Positions 1-10,396 of a stretch of 64,000 bases of DNA are shown in pieces. The translations under genes were made by a program, and so were the position numbers. The notes below the pieces were generated by a model, which saw nothing but the letters and a program-made list of their open reading frames with translations, did not search any database and had not been told where the DNA came from. The DNA lies in contig NC_037670.1 of assembly GCF_003255815.1 (NCBI RefSeq), forward strand, positions 69,089,470 through 69,153,469, in the 5' to 3' direction. The DNA is from Theropithecus gelada. Taxonomy: Eukaryota; Chordata; Mammalia; Primates; Cercopithecidae. How positions within the stretch are numbered: the stretch's first letter is position 1; the number at the start of each line of letters is the position of its first letter.

Positions 1-13
1 ATAGATTTTTATT

Positions 14-316
14 TTATTTTTTTGAGACGGAGTGTTTGTCACCCAGGATGGAGTGCAATGGCATGATCTTGGCTCACTGCAACTGCTGCCTCCCAGGTTC
101 AAGCAATTCTCCTGCCTCAGCCTCCCAAGTAGTTGGGACTACAGGCACGTGCCACCACACCTGGCTAATTTTTGTGTTTTTAGTAGAGACGGGGTTTCAC
201 CATGTTGACCATGTTTCACCATGTTGGCCATCTTGATACTCCTGACCTCAGGTGATCCACCTTCCTGGGTCTCCCAAACTGCTGGGATTAAAGGCATGAG
301 CCACTGTGCCCGACCT
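14..316 (-). mobile_element. Alu (minus)
   Basis: Full-length antisense Alu from T-run to GTGCCCGACC. Flanked by ATAGATTTTT at 1-10 and 319-328, the target-site duplication. Confidence 0.9.
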
Positions 317-622
317 CAATAGATTTTTAAATTTCTTCTTTGAGGCTGGGCACAGTGGCACACACCGATAATCCCAACATTTAGGGAGGCCAAGGCAGGC
401 AGATTGCTTAAGTCCAGAAGTTTGCGACCAGCCTGGGCAACGTGGTGAAACCCTGTCTCTACAAAAAATACAAGCAATTAGCCAGACATGGTGGTATGTG
501 CCTGTAGTCCCAAGCTACTGGGGAGGCTGAGGTGGGAGGATCACTTGGACCCAGGAGGTTGAGGCTGTGGTGAGCTATTGAGGGACTAAGTGGCTAAGTT
601 GGCTGGACTTCCTGAGTCAATA

Positions 623-714
623 GGGACTTCCCTAAGGGGACTTTCCCCTAAGCCAAAATGAGTCATAGCTGCAAGCTAAGGGATTGAAACTTCAACCAAT
701 CAAAGGGACTTTCC
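623..714 (+). promoter_or_regulatory. Three NF-kappaB-type motifs in the solo LTR
   Basis: GGGACTTCCC at 623-632 and GGGACTTTCC at 637-646 and 705-714 all match GGGRNNYYCC. Binding is not shown; this is motif evidence only. Confidence 0.55.
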
Positions 715-772
715 CCTAAGCCAATATGAGTCACAGCTGCAAACTAAGAGATTGAAACTTCAACCAATCATA
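637..772 (+). repeat. 68-bp tandem duplication in LTR U3
   Basis: Units 637-704 and 705-772 are near identical. Each starts with GGGACTTTCC and ends with AACTTCAACCAATCA. The duplication doubles a kappaB-type site and a CCAAT box, as in enhancer duplications of retroviral U3 regions. Confidence 0.85.
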
Positions 773-1578
773 TAGGGAGTTTAAGCTCTAGCTGCAGCCT
801 AATGTTTTTAACCAATCAGGCCCACCAACCCACAAGTGGATAGAAAATAAACTAATCCTATAGGACAGGAAAAGGAAAAGGGGAGGAGTCATAAGGGCAT
901 ATGAGCATAAGACACCAAAACCAGAAACCGCAACCCTTCTGGGTCCCCTTCCATTGCGTGGAAGCTTTACGTTTGCTTTCGCTTTACTTTCACTTTTGTT
1001 TTAATAAATCTTGCTGCCATACACTCTTTGGGTCCATGCATTTCTCTAATTGAGCTGTAACACTCGCCACTGTGGTCCACGGCTTCATTCATTGAAGCCC
1101 GTGAGACCACAAACCCTTCCATTGAGAAAAACCTTTGATTGGAAGAAGACTTATCATCTCACTATGGTGTCACTGCACTCCAGCATCCAGTATGACTGAC
1201 AGAGTGAGACCCCATCTCAAAAAAAAAAAATTTCTTCTTTGACCCATTGGTTGTATAGGAGCATGTTGTTTAAATTCTACATATTTGTGAATTTTCTGAA
1301 ATTACTACTATTATTGATTTCTAGTTTCATACCATTGTGATCAGAAAAGATACTTGTTACGATTTCAGATTTCTTAATTTTCTTATGACGTGTTTTGTGA
1401 CCTGATACTCTATCTTGGAGAATGTTCCATGTGCACTTGAGAAGATTGTGTATTCCGAATGATATGGTTTGTAGCTGTCTATAAGATCTGAAACATTATT
1501 TAAACATGTGTCTTCAGACACTTCACTACATACATTACTTCCATTCACTAAAATAACCCTGTTCATAACATATTGTTT

Positions 1579-1871
1579 AAGTAGCTCTGTCACCCAGGCT
1601 GGAGTGTAGTGGCATAATCACAGCTCACTGCAGCCTAGAACTCCTGGATTCAAGTGACCCTTCCACTTCAGCCTCCCAGAGTTCTGGGACTACGCCACCA
1701 TGCTCTGCTAATTTTAAATTTTTTGTAGAGACAATTGTTGTTAACAATTGTTAACAACATAACAATTGTTATGTTGCCTAGGCTGGTCTTGAACTCCTGA
1801 ACTCAAGCAATTCTCCTGCCTCGGCCTCCCAAAGTGCTGGGATTACAGGCATGAGCCACCATGCATGACCA
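1579..1871 (-). mobile_element. Alu (minus), 5' T-tract lost
   Basis: Antisense Alu lacking the T-run, flanked by TAAGTAGCT-like repeats on both sides. It carries an odd ACAATTGTT-rich insert at 1731-1776 in the middle. Confidence 0.85.
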
Positions 1872-2078
1872 CTAAGTAGCTTTCAAAGAAGCATCTTTCA
1901 AACAAGTATGTTTGTCATTTATTATATGCATAAGTGTGGTAAACCACTTTCATCCACTGAGTTAACACTGTTAACAACATAGTGTGTAGTTACATTCTTT
2001 AGAAACATCTTTTATTTTTTAATAAAAATAATTAATTAATTTTGTGGAGTCTTATTATGTTGTCCAGGCTGGTCTGGA
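1872..2078. other. AT-rich stretch, no gene seen
   Basis: AT-rich DNA between two Alus, ending with a 40-base antisense Alu scrap (TTGTCCAGGCTGGTCTGGAAC region). It may continue the L1 fragment on the left. Confidence 0.4.
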
Positions 2079-2250
2079 ACAAAAATTAGCATAGTGGCAT
2101 GCACCTGTAATCCCAGCTACACGGGAGGCTGAGGCAGGAGAATTGCTTGAACCCAGGAGGTGGAGGTTGCAGTGAGCCAAGACTGTGCCATTGCACTTCA
2201 GCCTGGGCGATAGAGCGAGACTCTGTCTCAAAAAAAAAAAAAAAAAAAAG
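2079..2250 (+). mobile_element. Alu right-arm fragment (plus)
   Basis: Starts in the middle of the element at AAAAATTAGC and runs to a 19-base A-tail; left arm missing. Confidence 0.85.
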
Positions 2251-2306
2251 TTGATTCAGTTCACAATTAATGCAAATGTTTTAAAACTGGGTTTCTGATA
2301 TTTGTG

Positions 2307-2608
2307 TTTTTTTTTTTTTTTTTTTTTTGAGACAGAGTCTCGCTGTGCTCCCAGGCTGGAGTGCAGTGGCGTGATCTCGGCTCACTGCAAGCTCCGTCTC
2401 CCGGGTTCATGCCATTCTCCTGCCTCAGCCTCCCAAGTAGCTGGGACTACAGGCGCCCGCCACCACGCCCGGCTAGTTTTTTGTATTTTTAGTAGAGACG
2501 GGGTTTCACCATGTTAGCCAGGATAGTCTCGATCTCCTGACCTCGTGATCCACCCACCTCGGCCTCCCAAAGTGCTGGGATTACAGGCTTGAGCCACCGC
2601 GCCCGGCC
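2307..2608 (-). mobile_element. AluY-type (minus)
   Basis: 22-base T-run to GCGCCCGGCC, well preserved. Perfect target duplication TCTGATATTTGT at 2294-2305 and 2609-2620. Confidence 0.93.
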
Positions 2609-2695
2609 TCTGATATTTGTAAATGTCTTTCTTTATTACATAAAAATGTATTACCATTAAAGTTGGTATTGTATTGCTTTCAGAATGAGAAGGTA

Positions 2696-3018
2696 GGCTG
2701 GGCACAATGCCTCACACCTGTGATCCCAGCACTTTGGTAAACCAAGACAGGATGATCACTTGAACCCAGGAGTTCAACACCAGCCTGGGCAACATAGTGA
2801 GACCCTGTCTCTACCCCAAAAAAAAAAAAAAGGGTGCGGTGGCATATGCCTGTAGTCTCAGCTAGTCTCAGCTACTCAGGAGGCTGAGATGGGAGGACTG
2901 CTTGGGCCTGGATGGTTGAGGCCGCAGTAAGCCACACACCACTACCCTCCAGCCTGGGCAAAAGAGCGAGACTGTCTCAACTGTCTCAAAAAAAGAAAAA
3001 AAAGAAAAGAAAAGAAAG
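2696..3018 (+). mobile_element. Alu (plus), old
   Basis: Starts GGCTGGGCACAATG. Complete dimer with an impure A-rich tail. Confidence 0.88.
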
Positions 3019-3113
3019 AAATATGGTCTGTAAAAGTCTTAGCACCTTGTCTGAAACATAAAGCTTGCTTAATAAATGGTAGTTAATGTAATTTCTAGAA
3101 GTTAGCAAAAGAG

Positions 3114-3861
3114 ACTAACTGCCCAAGGGGTTCACCTTACCCACTGCCTAGACAAGAGCCAATTCATCAAGACAGGGGAATTGCAATAGAGAAAGAGTAA
3201 TTCACATGGGGTCGGCTGTGCAGGAGACTGAAGTTTTATTATTACTCAAATCAGTCTTCCCCAGCATTCACCCACCTTGGCCTCCCAAAGTGCTGGGATT
3301 ACAGGTGCGAGTCACTGCACCTGTCCTGGGGAGCAGTTTTTAAGGATAACTTGGTGGGTGGGGGGAAGCCAACAAGCCAGGGGTGCTGATTGGTCAGGGA
3401 TGAAATCACAGGGAGTCAAAGCTGTCTGCCTGTGATGAGTCAGTTCCTGGGTGGGGGCCACAAGATCAGATGAGCCAGTTTATTGATCTGGGTGGTGCCA
3501 GCTGATCCATCAAGTATAGGGTCTGTAAAGTATCTCAAGTCCTGATCTTAGGAGCAGTTTAGGGAGGGTCAGAATTTTGTAGCCTCCAGCTTCATGATTC
3601 CTAAACCATAATTTCTAATCTTGTGGCTAATGTTAGTCCTACAAAGACAATCTAGTCCCCAGGCAAGAAGGAGGTCTGCTTTGGCAAAGGGCTGTTACCG
3701 TCTTTTAGTAAACTATAAACTATAAACTAAGTTTCTCCCAAAGTTAATTCAGCCTATGTCCAGGAATGAACAAGGACAACCTGGAGGTTAGAAGCAAGAT
3801 GGAGTCAGTTAAATTAGATCCCTTTCACTGTCTCAGCCATACTTTTGCAAAGGTGGTTTCA
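3114..3861 (-). mobile_element. ERV LTR 'E' (minus)
   Basis: On the minus strand begins TGAAACCACC at 3861 after a purine-rich tract, has an AATAAAA signal followed by CTTCAGTCTCCTGCACAG, and ends near GGGCAGTT. It directly follows an env-like ORF, so it is the 3' LTR of a class I-type element. Interrupted by a 63-base Alu scrap. Subfamily not assigned. Confidence 0.65.
3265..3327 (-). repeat. Short Alu scrap inside LTR E
   Basis: CCACCTTGGCCTCCCAAAG to GCACCTGTCC is antisense Alu left-end sequence without T-run or visible target duplication. Confidence 0.7.
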
Positions 3862-3906
3862 ATCCCTACCTTTGGGTTTTATAACACCTTAATCTGAAGG
3901 TGTAGG

Positions 3907-4221
3907 CTATGAAGATGGGAAAAGGCCATTGATCACTTTGGCTTCTTCCTGCTGAAAGGGGACATAGTGGGAATGAGAGTGAAACCCAAGGTGGGAAGAG
4001 TGGAACTGCTTTGCAATTGTCTGAGCGTATTCATGCAGACCTGGTTGAGCTTCTAACGCTTGCAAGGCAAAAACATTAGTATTCTCATCTATAGTTTTAG
4101 TGCAGTATTTATGTGAACAGCATACTATAAGGTAAATAATGAGTCCTAGGATGAGAAGTACAATTCCCAAGTTTAAAAGCAAAGATTTGAAAGCATTAGT
4201 TTGGTGATTTCTAACCCACAA
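3907..4221 (-). pseudogene. ERV env transmembrane tail (element E)
   Basis: 104-residue open stretch just 5' of LTR E on its strand. Residues 13-34 are a strongly hydrophobic helix (LLLNLGIVLLILGLIIYLIV) followed by CCSHKYC, then a polar tail, as in the C-terminus of a retroviral TM subunit. The rest of env is not readable as one frame. Family uncertain; not expected to work. Confidence 0.5.
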
Positions 4222-5086
4222 AGAATTTAGAATTTAGTCTAAACTGCAGAAAAAACCTCAAGAACAGCTAACAACAGTGTACTTTAGTGTTTCTTTTGAA
4301 GCACAAGTTTTCTGTCTCTAGTCCCTGTTTTTATTAAAAACAAATCATGATAGAACTAATTTGCTTACAAAATAAACTTCAGTCTTACTGTACTTGGTCT
4401 GATTATTTGCATAAAGTGCAGCAAGAATAATTATTTTTCAATTAGGTTTCTTAAATTGGCTTTGATAGAACTCTCTTCCATGAAGAATCTCAGATAAGAC
4501 TTTTTAAAAGCCAACCCCAGCCATGGATTTGTACCCTCAAATACCTATGAGTTGGGTGAATTCCTCTTCTCTTGAGGTCCCAAGATAACTTGGTGTTCCT
4601 GGGCCTGTTAGAAAATGACATTCTTTACTTACCACAGATCACAAACCTTGTACAGGGACTCTGTGTGGACAAGGTATAAGGCCAGACGCCCCAGTGGGCT
4701 TTAATTGGCTCTAAAAGTCCACTTTGATTCTTTAAAGGAAGCATATCATTCAAGTCACAGCCTTGGTAAAATAACCAATTTCTCCAGTTGTGTCCTGTTA
4801 CAAAAGAAAACAGATTCTTATTGCACTTATGCAATTAACTATACTGCTGTAAGTTGAGAATACTCACAAATAGTTTCCAAATTATGGAGAAATCAGGTAG
4901 AAAGGAACAAATATGCTCCAAGTTTTGTTCACAAGAGTATATTTTACTCACTTGTTAAAAGTTGCAAATAGCTCTAAAGAAATAAGTTATCTTTACTCTG
5001 AACACAAAAGGTTTAACAATGTTTAACACAGTAGCTCTCCATGAGAGTCCTAGAAGTTTGGTTTTTTTCCTCTATTCCAATAGCAC
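4222..5086 (-). other. Presumed internal remnant of element E
   Basis: No clear gene. A 69-residue minus ORF at 4834-4625 with clustered Trp and Cys residues could be env surface-subunit debris because of its position upstream of the TM tail, but I do not recognise it. Confidence 0.3.
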
Positions 5087-5387
5087 ATTTTTTTTTTTTT
5101 TTTTTTGAGACAGAGTCTTGCTCTGTCACCTAGGCTGGAAGTATAGTGGCATGATCTTAGCTCACTGCAACCTCCACCGCCCAGTCAAGAAATTCCCCTG
5201 CCTCAGCCTCCTGAATAGCTGGGATTACAGGTGCATGCCACCACGCCCAACTAATTTTCATATTTTTAGTAGAGATAGGGTTTCACCATGTTGGCCAGGC
5301 TGATCTTGAACTCCTGACCTCAAGTGATCTGCCCATCTTGGCCTCCCAAAGTGTTGGGATTACAAGCATGAGCCACCACACCTGACC
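5087..5387 (-). mobile_element. Alu (minus)
   Basis: T-run to CACCTGACC, flanked by AATAGC-type repeats on both sides. Confidence 0.9.
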
Positions 5388-5774
5388 AATAGCCCAGTTT
5401 TTAAAATTATCTGAGACCTGAACTCAGAGTCCTGTATCTGATTATAAACTACCTTTTGAAAAGGACTAAAGCAAAACAAAATGTCTGTGGATGACAAAAG
5501 TCTATAGCTACAACCGACTAGGAATTTTGGTTACTTCTGTGGCACACAACAATTTTACATAGCAATTATAATTATTGATAAAGTACACTAAATTATATCA
5601 ACATTTTAGAAGTTTCTCATAATTTTGGAACACATACCAATAACGTATTTATGCAAACATAGTCCAAAGGAAACCAAACACTATTCACTCTTATATTTGA
5701 AAGTTTTTTTTTCTATTCTAATGTCACAATATCCCAGTTATTCATCAGAAACCTGGATTTAAGAGTACCTGTTA

Positions 5775-6081
5775 GGCTGGGCGCTATGGCTCACACCTGT
5801 AATCCAAGCACTTTGGGAGGCCAAGGCAGGCAGATCACCTGAGGTCAGGAATTTGAGACCAGTGTGGTCAACATGGCGAAATCCCGTCTCTACTAAAAAT
5901 ACAAAAATTAGCCAGGCGTGGTGGCAGGCGCCTGTAATCCCAGTTACTTGGGAGTCTGAGGCAGGAGAATTGCTTGAACCCGGGAGGCGGAGGCGCGAGC
6001 CAAGATTGCGCCATTGCACTCCAGCCTGGGGGATAAGAGCGAGACTTTGTCTCCAAAAAAAAAAAAAAAAAAAAAAAAAAA
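5775..6081 (+). mobile_element. Alu (plus)
   Basis: GGCTGGGCGC start and long A-tail. Flanks share AG(T/C)ACCTGTTA, the target duplication. Confidence 0.92.
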
Positions 6082-6357
6082 GCACCTGTTAAATTTTATA
6101 GCTGATTATAAAATTATCTTTTACAGAGGAGCAAAGTGAGACAACAATTGTCTGTGGATGACAAAAACATTTTAGGGCAGCCACAGTTAAAGGCACAATT
6201 GACAAGGAAATTTACCTTTGTGGCATACAGTCATTTTTGGACTTTAGAGGACCCAATATCTAAAATATTAGGTTAGAAAGAGACATAATTTATAATTTGA
6301 TTTTGGGAAGTTTGTCAAATATCGAAGGTTTAAAACACTGGATGTCACCAAATAGAT

Positions 6358-6440
6358 TCTCGAACTCCTGACCTCATGATTCGCCCACCTTAGCCTCCCA
6401 AAATGCTGAGATTACAGATGTGAGCCACTGAGCTCAGCCA
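6358..6440 (-). mobile_element. Alu fragment (minus)
   Basis: About 80 bases of antisense Alu left end (CTCGAACTCCTGACCTCATG to GAGCTCAGCC). Confidence 0.75.
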
Positions 6441-7644
6441 GGCACTTATTTTTCTAAGCCAATTAATCAGAGCTCTTTTATATATAAACACACACACACA
6501 CCACATATAAATACAGACAGACAGAAGATTCAGCACTTGAAAAATTTTTCATTGCCAGTTTCTTAATTGGATTACTGGCTTCAGGCTGGAGCCCTTGGAG
6601 GAACAGGACCAGGAAAGCATCCATTTCTAGGGTCAAATAAGCAGCGAATAAGCAGCTGAAGCCAAAGGCAGAGCCCCAAAATTAAGGGTGCCATTTTATA
6701 CTGGATCCCCAAAAGGGGAAGACAGTGCAGTGCTTCCACTCTGCATTTCACTGCAGGTAACCCAAAGCTAATCAGCCCATTTTGTAATTAGCCCATCCTT
6801 CATGGGAGTCTCATCTCCCAGTGTCGGGTGGGGATGTTCCCTTATCTTCCAGGTGGCCAAGAGCATGCTTCTCTGATCCAAGTATGCAAAGAGTCAAGTA
6901 TCCCTCCATAAGTACTATTAACCATCCCTTAAAGTATATTTCCTACCTAGTGGTTATGCACAAAGCTCTCTCATAATGCAGAGTAATTTCTGATACCCCC
7001 AAAACTCAAAACCGTCAGATAACACAATGTAAAACACAGGCTTTGATTTTGAGAGGGAGCTATCCGCTTTTAATTCCTGGGGTTTCATAAGGAAAACAGA
7101 TGTTTTTTCCCAGAACGGGGTCTGTGATACCTCCTCTGTTTTTCCCAATGAATCCCAGGCTACCAGAAGTTATCTCAGGGCCTCTCATGTGTGCATGAAG
7201 AGTGGCAAGACAAAAAAAAAAAAATGTAGGAAAATAACTCAGTTGACTGAGAAGAAAAAAAAACCTTTTTCCAGAAAAACAAGGTCCAAGAAGAGAAAAA
7301 CATAAAGGCCTTTAAAATACATCTATAGCTTGGTTATCCACTTTTAATTAAGCTGAGTTTTAACCATAGTGCTCTTTAAAAAAGAAATCCTTTCAGATCT
7401 CTTATTACCCGACGTAGGCATGCCAAGCCGTCAATATTTCTAGTTTCTGAACTTTACCAAAGGTAACCTCCTAGGTGCTTCGAAGACATGGTAGGCAGTT
7501 TCTTTTTTATAAGATTTAGAATCTCCACAAAGTAGCTCAGAGAAAGGAAAATTCAAGAGAAGAAATTAGAAGCTATCCATTGGAGGGGAGAAAAACCTCA
7601 ATAAGCGGCAAAGTTACAGAAGTAACAAACCAGAAAGGAGTCAT
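6441..7644. other. Unrecognised sequence, no gene supported
   Basis: Mixed-composition DNA with a short (CA)n at about 6487-6503. No exon or known repeat identified. It may be old internal ERV sequence, since it lies between the element-E env tail and the tRNA-like relic. Confidence 0.3.
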
Positions 7645-7712
7645 TCCAGATACCAACAATTGAACCTAGGACACTTACAAAAGATAATGCTTTAGTTACT
7701 GAGCTATCTGGC
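7645..7712 (-). pseudogene. tRNA-Lys(TTT)-like relic
   Basis: On the minus strand the 68 bases begin GCCAGATAGCTCAGT and end GTATCTGGA. The terminal strands pair at 6 of 7 positions (GCCAGAT/ATCTGGA). A D-arm-like GCTC...AAGC, an anticodon loop reading CTTTTGT (anticodon TTT) and a T-arm with GGTTCAATT are in the right order. One base is missing between acceptor and D-arm compared with tRNA-Lys, and stems hold mismatches, so it is decayed. It could be a tRNA-derived SINE scrap instead. Confidence 0.5.
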
Positions 7713-8945
7713 ATTGAGCAGTTTCTAGCTTTCCCCAGAAGGAGCCTAAAGAAGCCAGTTTCAAACTTGCAAGACTTTTAACTGTTCAAGAAAAAATTTT
7801 AGGACTATGATATGAACCCCCAGATTCCTGTCTTTTGGATGGTGGAAACCGAAAGAAAGTATCTCCACATTGTCACAAAGTTAAGTTCTTACGGACACAC
7901 ACACAAAACAAGACAGAAATTTCATACAGTATTGGCTTCAGGAACCTGTAGCAAAGTTTGTAACTGACCAGCCTGCTGAGCTGGATTGAAAAGCAGGCTT
8001 ATAGGGGTCCTAAACCCACGTTCTATGCTGTGATACCCCTCTCTCCATTACAGAACGCAGAAGGACAAATTCTTAGCACAAACTACAGCAGATTTGCTAC
8101 AGCCTAAGACTAGTCTCGCAAATCCTTTTTTCTGCTAATCAAACCCTTGCAGAGGAGACAAATGGTTTACTGTTTACCAAGACAGAGAAAGAGAGAGAGA
8201 GACCAGAAACTTGGCCAATAAGAATTTCTTACCCTTTTTGCTGGCGTATCAGGTTTCCGGGTTCCCTTTCTCTGCAGCTTCCAGAAGAACAGAGTGGCTT
8301 CTGACGCCCCTGCTTGCTTGTGCTATAGCTGTGGGGTTCAAGCCACTTTACAAGAGAAAATCACCCTTTACTGTTTTATGGAACCACAGACAAGAGTCTT
8401 AATTTGCAAGATGCTGCCCAGTGGGCATGTTAATGGACAAATTAACATTTCCAACCCTGCAAAATACACATATCAAAACAGACATTAGTTACCTCTTTCA
8501 GCACCCAAAATCAACCTAGCAAAGCTCAAACTTCCCGTTGGTCCCTGTTGTCTTTGATCCACTTCAGGTGTGGGGGGACAACCTCTGAATGGTAATTCAC
8601 AGTTGGGGTCTCTGGGCAAGGCAAAGAACAGATAGTCACCCCAGAGACAGGCCTGTTTAGCCTCCTTTAGGGCTCATTGAATGTGACCAGACAAATAAGG
8701 AGGGTTCTCTGAGTTGGGCCTGCTGGACTTCCATCAGCAACCCCTTCTGAGATCCCTTTCACATGTACAAACACACACAAAGACGAGATGGATAGAACGT
8801 CTTCCAAATCAGATCCCTAACCAAGAACTCCAAGAGTATCCCTTCCAAACTATCCTCCTATTCTCCATCTGAGAAACCTCCTTGAAATCTTCCTGATTGA
8901 GGAGAAGTCTCCCAAACCAGGACTCTTCCTACTAGTTAGAAAGAG
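7713..8945. other. Unrecognised sequence, no gene supported
   Basis: No convincing exon or repeat. A short GAGAGA tract lies at about 8188-8200. Small ORFs of about 60 codons have no recognisable motif. Confidence 0.3.
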
Positions 8946-8954
8946 TCAACTGAG

Positions 8955-9205
8955 ACCCCCACAGGAGCCGAACAGACATCCCTCAATGGGGCTACAGACA
9001 CAGAGACCCCAGGGTGGAGCCACAAACAGACGTCCCACAATGGAGCTACAGACACCCCACCATAGGGCTACAGAACCAGTCAGGAGAAGGAAGGCGGCAT
9101 TGGCAGTGCCTAGGATACTCACCAATCCAGACACCCCGCGATGGGGCTACAGACAGACATCCACCATGGGGCTACAGACAGACACCTCGTGATAGGGCTA
9201 CAGTT
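8955..9205 (+). repeat. Degenerate minisatellite, unit about 25-30 bases
   Basis: At least seven imperfect units built on ATGGGGCTACAGACAGACA followed by a C-rich spacer. A non-repeat stretch at about 9078-9130 breaks the array. The ORFs over it are products of the repeat. Confidence 0.7.
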
Positions 9206-9560
9206 AAGGGATGTCTCCCCAGGACTATTACTCCATTGCAATTAAACCCATGCACATTGGGTTGGCAGCACCCTGCCAGTAGAGAGAGTACCAGAGACAG
9301 CCCCCAGTCCAAGAGAACTAGGTGGCTGCTTGGGCTTGCTTCTGGATCCATCGCTGGAGGGGGGCCACTGAACCATGGGCAGGTAGCCACACAGGCAATG
9401 CTGGGACCAGGCGGTTTTAAGACTTTCCTGTTTCTTAGTAGCTCATTCTTATTCCACAACTAAAAAAAAGGAAAAAAAAGAAAAAAGAAAAAAATCAAGA
9501 AAAGCTGGGTTTAGAGAATTTAAGGTACCTCTTACATTCAGGGAAAGTGCTGGCCTCAGA
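9206..9560. other. Unassigned stretch with A-rich tract
   Basis: Contains an impure A/G-rich tract at about 9461-9495. No gene seen; could belong to the same old retroelement as the minisatellite. Confidence 0.3.
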
Positions 9561-9740
9561 TGTGGCTGTACACAGGGCTTCTGCACATGCTAGTTCCTCT
9601 ACCTGGACTGCTCTCCCCATCCCTTGCCCACCGGCACCTGCTGAAACTCATCGATCTTCAGGTTTTAGCACATTCTTTAGGGAAGTCTCCCCTGACCTGC
9701 CTAGAAAAAACTCTCCCTAGTTTAAGCCTTTAAAAATCTC
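9561..9740 (-). mobile_element. LINE-2 fragment
   Basis: CAGGGCTTCTGCACATGC, CTACCTGGACTGCTCTCCCC and GAAGTCTCCCCTGACC follow, in order, the antisense of the LINE-2 3' region. Confidence 0.65.
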
Positions 9741-9747
9741 TTTGTAG

Positions 9748-9966
9748 GCCGGGCATGGTGGCTCATGCCTGTAATCTCAGCACTTTGGGATGCCAAGGTG
9801 GGACAATCACTTGAGCCCAGGAGTTTGAGACTGTCTCTATAAAAAACAATTAGCTGGGGTGGCCTATAGCCCTAGCTACTTGGGAGGCTGAGGCAGGAGG
9901 ATTGCTTGAGCCCACAAATTTGAGGTTACAGTGAGCTGAGATCACTCCACTGCACTCCAGCCTGTG
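9748..9966 (+). mobile_element. Alu (plus), truncated
   Basis: GGCCGGGCATGGTGG to CACTGCACTCCAGCCTG; internal deletion in the left arm and no A-tail. Confidence 0.85.
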
Positions 9967-10139
9967 CAGAAGTTTAGCTCTCTTGGGCCTCTTACTCCCT
10001 TTACACCTCCATCTCCGATGTTACAACTAATTGACTGGGTTATCAAGGGATTTTCCAAAAACAAGCCTTTTCTGGAGGAACTCAGGTGTCATTGACTAAA
10101 GTGTAATACTTAAAAATTTTTGACTTGATTCCTTGAGGT

Positions 10140-10396
10140 GGAGGATCGTGAAGTATATTTTTGGGATTTCAAGGTCCAATAAGGAACATTTTTTTCTCTC
10201 CTTCCAATTTTGGGGACCAATTAAGCTATAGATGCAAGAGAGAGACAGAGAGATGAAGTTTTAAAAAATAGTTTTATGGTAAAGTTGGTTGGGGAATGTG
10301 GGGATCTGCAGCCAAATAGGTTTGGCTCTGTCTTAGGTTAACTCTGTCTTAGGGTAATACAGAGCACCCGATCCTGTCGCTGTTTGGGACGCCACT
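10140..10396 (-). mobile_element. Leader of lysine-primer ERV 'D'
   Basis: Immediately 3' of LTR D on the minus strand: a primer-site-like TGGCGTCCCAAACAGCGA (10394-10377), then CAGGATCGGGTGCTCTG, close to the leader of element C at 21.75 kb. It carries two copies of the (C)CTAAGACAGAG motif and then loses resemblance to a coding region. No gag recognised. Confidence 0.55.

Larger units (their letters stand above)
579..1161 (+). mobile_element. Solo class I ERV LTR (HERV-9/HERV-W-like), inside an Alu
   Basis: 583 bases beginning TGAGGGAC and ending CATCTCA, flanked by a 4-bp duplication CTAT (575-578 and 1162-1165), the length made by class I ERVs. Three CCAAT boxes (696, 764, 812), a polyadenylation signal AATAAA at 1003-1008, and a 3' part with ACTCTTTGGGTCC and GAGCTGTAACACTC that I associate with HERV-9/HERV-W LTRs. 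The U3 region holds a 68-bp tandem duplication. No internal viral sequence remains, so it is a solo LTR left by LTR-LTR recombination. Confidence 0.85.
344..1230 (+). mobile_element. Alu (plus) split by the solo LTR
   Basis: Left part 344-578, right part 1162-1230 with A-tail. The halves join cleanly once the LTR and one CTAT are ignored. Alu target duplication TTTCTTCTTTGA near 332-343 and 1231-1242. Confidence 0.9.
317..1578 (-). mobile_element. LINE-1 ORF2 fragment, host of the nested Alu/LTR
   Basis: Sequence 1231-1578 reads as the antisense of an L1 ORF2 3' portion (GACCCATTGGTTG, GTTTCATACCATTGTG and GAGAATGTTCCATGTGC landmarks). It resumes the short stretch at 317-343 once the Alu and LTR insertions are removed. 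Confidence 0.7.

Noticed and set aside
8955..9205. CRISPR-like array of direct repeats
   Set aside because: Units are imperfect and contiguous with no unique spacers of fixed length, and the DNA is vertebrate; it is a minisatellite.
9014..9463. 149-codon plus-strand ORF
   Set aside because: Produced by the repeat units of the minisatellite.
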